A stretch of DNA of 64,000 nt from Paraescarpia echinospica. Its lineage: Eukaryota; Annelida; Polychaeta; Sabellida; Siboglinidae. Within the stretch, counting starts at the first letter, position 1; every line of letters begins with the position of its first letter. Under the pieces are notes generated by a model, which searched no databases, was not told the origin of the DNA, and was given only the letters and a program-made list of their open reading frames with translations. Position numbers and translations under genes: made by a program. Positions 41,101 to 53,100 of the stretch are shown here, piece after piece. The stretch covers positions 57,628,273 through 57,692,272 of the forward strand of contig CM034542.1 in NCBI GenBank assembly GCA_020002185.1, read 5' to 3'.

Positions 41101-44100
41101 ACATCATTATATGAATAGTGTAGTGATAAGTAGATCAATGGTGAACTATTTACATTTATACTGTGTTGTTTACACCAAAGGTATCCTCATCCACTGCTAT
41201 CACAGTGTTTTGTGCTGGTTGCCAATTTTGATAAATCTTTCTTTAAAATCTTGGCTATCTAATAATAAAAACTCATAATTATTATTTTTTGTACACTGTA
41301 TTCTTATTTTATACTTAATTAATTACCTTTTTTATGTATTACTATTTTACATGTAAAGCGTCTTGGATAGTTTCTACCTAGAGTTGGCGCTGTATAAGTG
41401 TATTGATTGATTTATTATTTATTATTATTATTATAGAAAGGTTTGCCTTACCTTGCTGTGGCCGATGGAGGTATTTGCTGCCATCTCGTGCATGACGGGA
41501 GACAGGTAAAAGTTGATTGTCTGGTCGGACAGCAGTAGAGGCATCCGTAGCGCCGTGGCGACGACCTTCTTACTAGGGGTGTGGACCGTGGCGGGGGTGG
41601 GGCGGGAAGGGTGCTGGAGGGAATAGGTGAGGCTCTCCTTGGCCGGGTGGGGGGAGGCAGGAAAGGGGGTGTTTGGTGGGGGTGGCACCCCAATGTTGTT
41701 GATGGTCACCGGCATGAGGAACTCGTAGGCTGCAACCTGCAGGAGATGGGACAGTATGGGACATATAATAATAATTATTATTATTTTTTGTAGCGCCACA
41801 TCCAGTGTAGTTCACAGTGCTTTACAAAGACACCTAGAGAATATGTTAAAATAATACGTTGTAATAAAATACACTAGTACTTCTATCATATATAAAATTA
41901 TATATACATAACATTTTATATACAATATTGCTATGAAACAATAACAATTAAGAAAATAAATATAATATTGAAAATTAATATTTACATGGATCATAGTAAA
42001 ACTAGTAGAAGATTGACATAAAAATCATATAATAAAAAATCAATTACATTATAATGAATAAACTAAGATAAATATATTATAATAAATCAACTAAGATAAA
42101 TGTAGACATCATTAAGTTAAGCTAAAAATGATAAGACAAATAAATAAATAAATAAACATTAAAAATGTCAGTCAAAGTGTTGGCAGTGAATTACACATAT
42201 GCCACAGTAAGTAAATGTGTTCTCAAAGCCAAGTTAAAGGAGGCCAGAGAAGTTTTGTAGGTAACACTGGAAGGGACGGGGAAGAAAATCAATATTACAC
42301 TCACATACATACAGACGCACATGGCCACATACAGATATACACATACACACAGACATACACATAGACATACACATACCCAAATACACAGACATACACACAG
42401 AGCACACACACGGACACACACACACATATATATATATACCACACACACAATTATTTTACACAAACATTTGCCAATAATGAATAATTTAGCAGTCAAAGAC
42501 ATGCAGCTAGTCCCCAAACAAGTTATAAAATAAACCATTTAAAAATGACTAGAAATAAAGTATTATTGGTGACACTGTCACTGTTACCATATTGACCTAC
42601 CTCTGTTGGCCTGAAGACAAGTTTACACTCGATGGTTTCATGGTCATCTAAGGAAACGACAAAGAGGCCTGGATTCTGTTCCTGGTACATCAGATCCACT
42701 ACGAATGAACAAAAAACACTGAGTATAACGTATGTATACATCTTAGAGGCAGTGGTTGTGATCCGTTCCACCACCCACAAGCAGCTAGCAGTCGTAATCA
42801 TTAGCACAAGTTTGAATCAGTTGTACTTTGTCCCACTTGAAAGGAACTCGCAGACAAGGATCATTAAAGGTGATAAACCTTCAACAGATTTATTCTAGTA
42901 TTGAGAAGATTCTATTTAAAAAGACGAGCAGGCAGCCTGCGATTTTTGCTCATTTACATGGACCATTAATTGCCTGTTTATCGTCCAATCACGTGTTGTT
43001 TCTTGGTTCAAGAAACAACATGTCTCACAGATTTGTCCCTTCATAATCAGACAATTAATCAGATGTGTAAATGAGTCTTAGTTATCATAAATTACTTGAA
43101 CTGACTTTTAAAATGTAAGTGTAAATTTATCTGCTATTATTGACTAATTATTCAAGGTGTCAGTTATTAATGTCTAACTAATATTACATGATATTCGATA
43201 AGCACAAAGAACACTTGGTAACACTCAGTTATTAATGACTAACTAATATTATATGATATTCGTTAAGCACAAAGAATATGTAACATTCACCAGCCGTTTG
43301 CTTCTTTGATGGGAACTCGACAGAGAAGTCGGCGTACCGAGTCAAGATGAACTCAACTTTTGATTCTGTTGCCTCCTTCAGAAAGAAAACACAATTATTT
43401 CATTCATGTAGCACTTTTCTGTACTCTTGCAATTAACGTTGTCTACTCTTTAGACAATGACTACCATCCCGTGAGGTTAGACTGAGGAACTGACACCGCC
43501 AGAGAAGTAGTAACAATTAACGTTGTCTACTCTTTAGGCAATGACTACCATCCCGTGAGGTTAGACTGAGGAACTGACACCGTCAGAGAAGTAGTAACAA
43601 TTAACGTTATCTACTCTTTAGGCAATGACTACCATCCCGTGAGGTTAGACTGAGGAACTGACACCGTCAGAGAAGTAGTAACAATTAACGTTGTCTACTC
43701 TTTAGACAATGACTACCATCCCGTGAGGTTAGACTGAGGAACTGACACCGCCAGAGAAGTAGTAACAATTAACGTTGTCTACTCTTTAGACAATGACTAC
43801 CATCCCGTGAGGTTAGACTGAGGAACTGACACCGCCAGAGAAGTAGTAACAATTAACGTTGTCTACTCTTTAGACAATGACTACCATCCCGTGAGGTTAG
43901 ACTGAGGAACTGACACCGCCAGAGAAGTTGTAACAATTAACGTTGTCTACTCTTTAGGCAATGACTACCATCCCGTGAGGTTAGACTGAGGAACTGACAC
44001 CGTCAGAGAAGTAGTAACAATTAACGTTGTCTACTCTTTAGACAATGACTACCATCCCGTGAGGTTAGACTGAGGAACTGACACCGCCAGAGAAGTAGTA

Positions 44101-47100
44101 ACAATTAACGTTGTCTACTCTTTAGACAATGACTACCATCCCGTGAGGTTAGACTGAGGAACTGACACCGTCAGAGAAGTAGTAACAATTAACGTTGTCT
44201 ACTCTTTAGACAATGACTACCATCCCGTGAGGTTAGACTGAGGAACTGACACCGCCAGAGTAGTAACAATTAACGTTGTCTACTCTTTAGACAATGACTA
44301 CCATCCCGTGAGGTTAGACTGAGGAACTGACACCGCCAGAGAAGTAGTAACAATTCATGGAAAGTATGGCATGCCAATCATTTCAAACTGATTAATGTAG
44401 CCTGTATGGTTGAAAAATAATAAATATTTGCAAATGGCTGCATACAACATGCAGGGGTATCTAAACAATTAATTTCACTGAAAAGTAGTATGCATTTGTT
44501 GCCCACTGACCAGGAAATTAAATAATATGAACTGTCTTGAAAGTAGAGGTGAAAAAGTATATTTTGACAAAATATGTTGTAGGGTTTAAGACACACCCCC
44601 AGTAAGAATGTTGACAAATTCAAAGTACAAAAAAATGGATTCATGGAGAGAGAGGATTAATGTAATTCAAAGTTTCATGACCCACCCCAGAAAGAATTTT
44701 GACAAATGGGGAATGCAACCTTACACAAAATTGGTTTCATAGAAAGGGGGGTTTATGTAATTCGAAGTTTCATGTAGTCGAGGGGGTGTGAAGTTTTGTG
44801 TAGTGTGGCAGATGACCATGTTTGAGATGATCCCTTAGTTACCTGGTTGCTGAGGGTGAATGGAATGGCAGCACTGGATCCGCAGTAAACACCCCCAATG
44901 TTGAAAGATGGCTGAAAATAGAAAATCAATGCATGAAAAAGAGTTTACAATCACGTGGTGAATATCACATATTCTGGTTCTTTCACAGATGCCTTCTTCT
45001 TATGTCTGGCTCACAACTCTGTATCAGTCACACGTAAATGGCTGTATTGTCAAATTTGGGTGAAAAAGAGTGTAAAATCTTTGGTCTCATAATATCACAA
45101 AACGAAGTGTGGGACTTGCAGTTTTTACGCTGCAAAATAGTTATCAGTCGCAGTTGGGATTAATATTTCACACTAGGTGGTGCCACTGTAGCAAGCAAAC
45201 CTCTCTCTTCATAATGCTGAATATATTTTGGGACAGCGCATTAGTGTGACACTTTCTGTGTTCAGTCATCACACAGTGTACAATTCCAACTGTCAGAGTC
45301 TCTGATCAACATACAAGGTGTGACAGTGTTTATATTTTGTCATCAAAATATAACATTGTGTCAAGAAGAAAGAAAGGCAATGAACGAAGGAGGTGAGGGA
45401 AGAGGTGAGGGTGGAGGTGAGGGTGGAGGTGAGGGTGGAGGTGAGGGAGGAGGTGAGGGTGGAGGTGAGGGAGGCGGTGAGGGTGCAGGTGAGGGTGGAG
45501 GTGAGGGTGGAAGTGAGGGTGGAGGTGAGGGAGGAGGTGAGGGTGCAGGTGAGGGTGGAGGTGAGGGTTGAGGTGAGGGTGCAGGTGAGGGTGGAGGTGA
45601 GGAAGGAGGTGAGGGTGGAGGTAAGGGTTGAGGTGAAGGTGAGGGTGGAGGTGAGGGTGCAAGTGAGGGTGGAGGTGAAGATGAGGGTGGAGGTGAGGGT
45701 GGATGTGAGAGTTGAGGTGTGGGTGGAGGTGAGGGTGCAGGTGAGGGTGGAGATGAGGGAGGAGGTGAGGGTGCAGGTGAGGGTGGAGGTGAGGGTGGAG
45801 GTGGGTGTGACAGAAAGTTTCAGGAAGAAGCTGGTGAGAAATCAGCTAAAGTGGACTGGAATATAAGGAACAGTTGCACTGAAAATGGACGATAGGAGAA
45901 GGGAACACAACGACTAAGATAAAAAGACTGTGTGGAAGGTTTAGCCGGATTGGGAGGGGAAAGGGACAGAGGGGGAGTGGAGATAGTGGAGACAGCAGTA
46001 GCTGGAATGAATGAGAGAAGGAGAACAACATGATAGGATGAGTATAGATGTCTCCTTACCTCAGACTTCAGGAAGAAAGAAGAGGACAACAACCAAACAT
46101 TACAGCCATCAAACACGTCAATAATTATATACAGCTTTGCATGATATGATTATCAAATCTTTTTATTTATTACTCTTTAAATTTCTGTATTGTGATTTTT
46201 GTTAAAAATCAGTAAGCATTATTATTAGTACAAAGTATTCTTTGCAGAACCGTAATTTCACTTAATTAATTCTTCTTCTTGTTGAACTATCTAATTTAAA
46301 TTATAAAAAAATCATGTGGTGTATATGTGGCATTATATTATGCACCAGACTGAGATGAGAGGTGCCATGGGTGATATCAGGGAGCATGTATTATTTCACT
46401 CACCACATCAATGTTGACACAAGGGGCTTCAACAGCGCCCCCTAGGCGGATCTCCTGCACCCGACCACCCCGAATAGCGACATTAATTCGTGCATCAAAT
46501 TTCACCAGATTGACGGGTGTCATTTCTAGGGTGATCTCAGAAAACCCTCCTGATGGAATCACACCATGGGAAGGGGTGGCAATCAGTCCAGGAATGGGGT
46601 TTGTTTCAGGCACCTGGGGTGAAAACAAAGAGAATGAGAAAATATTAAATATAACAATACACCTTCAGATGGTATTTAACAGAAATTATATAATAATACA
46701 CAGTATTAGTCATAAGTCAAAACATTACTCTACAACAACTTTATACAATGATGTTTCAGTGTTCTTTACAATAGTAGTTGAGCTAGAATAAATCTATTTA
46801 GAAATCTCATAGTATGATAAAAATGTTCTTCAGGAATTAAAATCACCACTTTCCTTGTCTTATGGTGGGGTGGCATGGCTACAGTTGTAGAATTGCACGT
46901 AGACTGACCTGGAAGTACGCATGATATTGTCCACTGTTGCGAATCCTTGCCATTCTTGTTGTTGTCAGATTCAGGGGCACTTGGCCGAAGGATATCCTCT
47001 TGTCGACCAGTTGAATCATGGGAATACCAATCTAGCATAACAATCATCAAATCAGTTTAGGTGCCTCAAAATATATCACAGAACAGCTAAAACAAAACAA

Positions 47101-50100
47101 GCGATGCACACAATTGTGTCAGGTGAACAACTGTGTGAATATTAGAAAATTTAAAATAATTGGCGTAAACCCATCGACATAGTGACAAACTCATTTACAG
47201 TAGCGCCATCTGGAAAAAATGATCACCACTGTGTTATTTCTGTTGGGAGAAAGGTCCTCTAGACAAGCAGAGAATATCAAAAACATGTAAGTAAATAACT
47301 GTAAATAAAGACAACTGTTAGACTTTATGAGGCTGATATAGAATAATTATGATTCTATAACATCAAATTTAATTATTTTAGTTGACACTGGTCAAATTTG
47401 GAAGAAACGCCTTATTTGACAGATACTGACGCTGTAAAAGACACTGTCATTATCATTAGTAGTTCACGGGACTGAGATTTCTTTTACACAAATTGCAAGT
47501 ATTTCATTAAAAACAAGTTGTTTAAATAACTTGGAATACACACGTGGAAGGACGTTACAATATGGATCTTTTTTGTAAAAAGTTTAATCAGATATTTATG
47601 AAAACGGAGGATGATTTTCAGACGGCCCAGTATCTAAGAGAAGATGCTAGTCGTGTACCTTGGCTGAGCACTTGAGTTTCATGTTGTTCCCTCCATGGAC
47701 CTGGATGCTGAACTCGCCGTGCTCAGGAGCGAGGAAGGAGGGATGGAAGACGACCTCACAGTCAAGGTTACGGAACGCATCCACCACGCCTGGGGGAGAC
47801 ATACAGCACAAGGTGATCGTCCAACTCAAAGGGAGGTTGTTCATTTGATCATAAAACCATGTTATACAGCATAAAGTATATCTATTATAATATACAGTAT
47901 TGACTGTATATATACGGACACTTAAAAATAATTAAATAATCAGCTGTTCAAAAATATATAGTAAACAACATTTCTGTTGGTGGCTGAAAACATGCAGTGT
48001 CCAACTACACATACTGTCACTGTCTATATACAAACTGAAAATTTATTTTAGAGTGTCCGAAAACATGTCTGAATACATAGACATCATGGTATTTTGTTGC
48101 CTGGGAGACGGGGACACCCGATCAGTATAGGGGTGTCATGACTACTGCAAACACTGTATATTTAGCACAGTGTCACCAGAATACAACTGTATAAACTGGA
48201 AGAGTTCGAAACAGAAAGATGTCATCACTTTTGAGTCACATATCAAACATCACAACAGTCCAGAAGTGGGTGATTATAAATTGAAAAATAATCTTTTCTG
48301 CAGGATATATTATTAGTAATTACTTATACAATGTTTAAAATATTACAGACCGAAAAACAACAGAAATTCACAAAAATGGCACTTCTACTTGTTCTCAATA
48401 AATTAGAAAATAATTAATAGAAACAGACATAATTGCTGAAGTAATCATTACCAGTTGCTGGGCGAATGGAGAACGCTGTTCCGCGTTTGCCCAGAATTGG
48501 GGTCCATGTGAATGCAGCCGGGTAGTTGAGTTTATTGCAGAGGCTAATCACCCCACGCACACCTACCAAACCAACCACAAGACAACTTATTGTAGAGGGT
48601 AATCGACCCACGCACACCTACCAAACCAACCAACAGACAACTTATTGTAGAGGGTAATCGACCCACGCACACCTGCCAAACCAACCACAAGACAACTTAT
48701 TGTAGAGGGTAATCGCCCCACGTACACCTACCAAACCAACCACAAGACAACTTATTGTAGAGGGTAATCGCCCCATGCACACCTGCCAAACCAACCACAA
48801 GACAACTTATTGTAGAGGGTAATCGCCCCACGTACACCTACCAAACCAACCACAAGACAACTTATTGTAGAGGGTAATCGACCCACGTACACCTACCAAA
48901 CCAACCACAAGACAACTTATTGTAGAGGGTAATCACCCCATGCACACCTGCCAAACCAACCACAAGACAACTTATTGTAGAGGGTAATCGCCCCACGTAC
49001 ACCTACCAAACCAACCACAAGACAACTTATTGTAGAGGGTAATCGCCCCACGTACACCACAAGACAACTTATTGTAGAGGGTAATCACCAACCACAAGAC
49101 AACTTAACCAACCACAAGACAACTTATTGTAGAGGGTAATCGCCCCACGCACACTTGCCAAACCAACCACAAGACAACTTATTGTAGAGGGTAATCGCCC
49201 CACGCACACCTGCCAAACCAACCACAAGACAACTTATTGTAGAGGGTAATCGCCCCACGTACACCTACCAAACCAACCACAAGACAACTTATTGTAGAGG
49301 GTAATCGCCCCACGTACACCTACCAAACCAACCACAAGACAACTTATTGTAGAGGGTAATCGCCCCACGCACACCTGCCAAACCAACCACAAGACAACTT
49401 ATTGTAGAGGGTAATCGCCCCACGTACACCTACCAAACCAACCACAAGACAACTTATTGTAGAGGGTAATCGCCCCACGCACACACCTGCCAAACCAACC
49501 ACAAGTAGTTGTATTAATCATTATATAAGTCATAGCCTTTCACTGTCAACACACTTAAACAGCATTGTCTCTGGATTTGAGTGTAAAATAAAGTATATTA
49601 TGATGTTATTAAAACATGTATAGTTGTTACAATACCTGCTTCTGCCGGGAGCCCGGAGAAAGGCTCCAGGAAGAGATGCCTTGTTGACAGCTCCAGGGTA
49701 ACGGGTACCACGGTAGCAAACACTGTGATGTGGCTGCCATAGCAACCGTTGATTGTGTATCGCAACGACCTACAAAATAGGTCATGTCAAATGTGGTATT
49801 AGCTTATGATGCAATACATCAAATGTACATACAGCTTATGGTAATAGTAATGTGTGTTTGATGTGACCCTAAACATAATAAAGACACACAATAAAATTAT
49901 AGTTAACTTTGTGCTGTAGTGTTTTTGTACAAATGATTAATAAATTCAATTCAAATTCAATTAAATATATTGTTTTACTTTGTTGAAATAATAATAACTA
50001 CAATAATGTATCCAGGTAAAAAGCTACACAAATGATCTGGATCTTATTTTTTTTATTTTTAAACAATTTATTTTTTCTGGCAACAAAACATTTTGGTACA

Positions 50101-53100
50101 TTTCACAGAAATTAATCACATATAAATTGGGTATTGATAATGATTTTAAGTGAGCAGTGCCACTTTGTTATGTACCAGAAGTACTATGTTGAAGCACAAC
50201 ATATTATTGCATTATTATTATAATCCCCTTATATCAATGCAGCAACAGTAGCATTTGCAAAACTCTGAAATGTGCCCTTGTTATTTGATGCAAAGATGAA
50301 AGTGTGTTACCTTTGAAATGTGCCCTTGTTATTTGATGCAAAGATGAAAGTGTGTTACCTTTGAAATGTGCCCTTGTTATTTGATGCAAAGATGAAAGTG
50401 TGTTACCTTTGAAATGTGCCCTTGTTATTTGATGCAAAGATGAGTGTCTTACCTTTGAAATGTGCCCTTGTTATTTGATGTAAATATGAAAGTGTGTTAC
50501 CTTTGAAATGTGCCCTTGTTATTTGATGCAAAGATGAAAGTGTGTTACCTTTGAAATGTGCCCTTGTTATTTGATGCAAAGATGAAAGTGTCTTACCTTT
50601 GAAATGTGCCCTTGTTATTTGATGCAAAGATGAAAGTGTGTTACCTTTGAAATATGCCCTTGTTATTTGATGCAAAGATGAAAGTGTGTTACCTTTGAAA
50701 TGTGCCCTTGTTAATTGATGCAAAGATGAAAGTGTGTTACCTTTGAAATGTGCCCTTGTTAATTGATGCAAAGATGAATGTGTGTTACCTTTGAAATGTG
50801 CCCTTGTTATTTGATGCAAAGATGAAAGTGTGTTACCTTTGAAATGTGCCCTTGTTATTTGATGTAAAGATGAACGTGTGTTACCTTTGAAATGTGCCTT
50901 TGTTATTTGATGCAAAGATGAAAGTGTGTTACCTTTGAAATGTGCCCTTGTTATTTGATGCAAAGATGAAAGTGTCTTACCTTTGAAATGTGCCCTTGTT
51001 ATTTGATGCAAAGATGAAAGTGTCTTACCTTTGAAATGTGCCCTTGTTATTTGATGCAAAGATGAAAGTGTGTTACCTTTGAAATGTGCCCTTGTTAATT
51101 GATGCAAAGATGAAAGTGTGTTACCTTTGAAATGTGCCCTTGTTAATTGATGCAAAGATGAATGTGTGTTACCTTTGAAATGTGCCCTTGTTAATTGATG
51201 CAAAGATGAATGTGTGTTACCTTTTAAATGTGCCATTGTTATTTGATGCAAAGATGAAAGTGTGTTACCTTTGAAATGTACCCTTGTTATTTGATGCAAA
51301 GATGAAAGTGTGTTACCTTTGAAATGTGCCCTTGTTATTTGATGCAAAGATGAAAGTGTGTTACCTTTGAAATGTGCCCTTGTTATTTGATGCAAATATG
51401 AAAGTGTGTTACCTTTGAAATGTGCCCTTGTTATTTGATGCAAAGATGAAAGTGTGTTACCTTTGAAATGTGCCCTTGTTATTTGATGCAAAGATGAGTG
51501 TCTTACCTTTGAAATGTGCCCTTGTTATTTGATGTAAATATGAAAGTGTGTTACCTTTGAAATGTGCCCTTGTTATTTGATGCAAAGATGAAAGTGGGTT
51601 ACCTTTGAAATGTGCCCTTGTTATTTGATGCAAAGATGAAAGTGTCTTACCTTTGAAATGTGCCCTTGTTATTTGATGCAAAGATGAAAGTGTGTTACCT
51701 TTGAAATATGCCCTTGTTATTTGATGCAAAGATGAAAGTGTGTTACCTTTGAAATGTGCCCTTGTTAATTGATGCAAAGATGAAAGTGTGTTACCTTTGA
51801 AATGTGCCCTTGTTAATTGATGCAAAGATGAATGTGTGTTACCTTTGAAATGTGCCCTTGTTATTTGATGCAAAGATGAAAGTGTGTTACCTTTGAAATG
51901 TGCCCTTGTTATTTGATGTAAAGATGAACGTGTGTTACCTTTGAAATGTGCCTTTGTTATTTGATGCAAAGATGAAAGTGTGTTACCTTTGAAATGTGCC
52001 CTTGTTATTTGATGCAAAGATGAAAGTGTCTTACCTTTGAAATGTGCCCTTGTTATTTGATGCAAAGATGAAAGTGTCTTACCTTTGGAATGTGCCCTTG
52101 TTATTTGATGCAAAGATGAAAGTGTGTTACCTTTGAAATGTGCCCTTGTTAATTGATGCAAAGATGAAAGTGTGTTACCTTTGAAATGTGCCCTTGTTAA
52201 TTGATGCAAAGATGAATGTGTGTTACCTTTGAAATGTGCCCTTGTTAATTGATGCAAAGATGAATGTGTGTTACCTTTTAAATGTGCCATTGTTATTTGA
52301 TGCAAAGATGAAAGTGTGTTACCTTTGAAATGTACCCTTGTTATTTGATGCAAAGATGAAAGTGTGTTACCTTTGAAATGTGCCCTTGTTATTTGATGCA
52401 AAGATGAAAGTGTGTTACCTTTGAAATGTGCCCTTGTTATTTGATGCAAAGATGAAAGTGTGTTACCTTTGAAATGTGCCCTTGTTATTTGACTCAAAGA
52501 TGAGTGGAACGAAGGCCTTGGAGCGTGGAGGCACAACCTGGGCCAGGGGACTGGTGTGACGCAACTCCCGACAATCCAACTACAACACATATAATCGAGC
52601 TAGTACGTGTGCGTGTGCGTGTGCGTGTGTGTATAGACTGCAATGTATTTGCATTTTTATATTTTCAATATGCTATTGTTTACATTAATTTGAAAATTAA
52701 GATAAATTGGTTGCCATGGTAACACTCACCTCAACTATAACATAAATGAACTGTTCAAGGTTGTTCACAATGTTGAGTCGTTTCTCACAGACCGACTTGA
52801 GGCAAACTTCACCGAAGTCAATAGTCGGAGGACCTGAAACAAGGACCACAGCTCAGCAAAGTATTGCTCAACTGTATGGAGCTCAACTGTATGGAGCTCA
52901 ATTGTTACCTGTACAGAGTTGAAGTTAATCACCAACAACTCTGGAAAACCTTGATACACATGAGATTTGACCAGAAAATTATATAACTTATCCAAAATTT
53001 ATACGTTGGACAGCAGTCAGCAGTGAGATTAGAGTGTGGTACCACAGATTGGTTCCCAGTCGGCAAGGTTGTGAGACAGGGGTGCATTTTGTTCCCCCAC

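Noticed and set aside
45320..45866. VRVEVRVE- and [12 protein letters not shown] ORFs
   Set aside because: Products of a 12-bp G-rich array on both strands; no unique sequence.
50403..52590. Minus-strand ORFs of 362 and 377 codons with a 16-residue repeat ([16 protein letters not shown])
   Set aside because: The frame is not the exon 6 frame. Length is explained by the 48-bp unit being a multiple of three and lacking a stop in this frame. The exon frame itself has a TAA in every unit.
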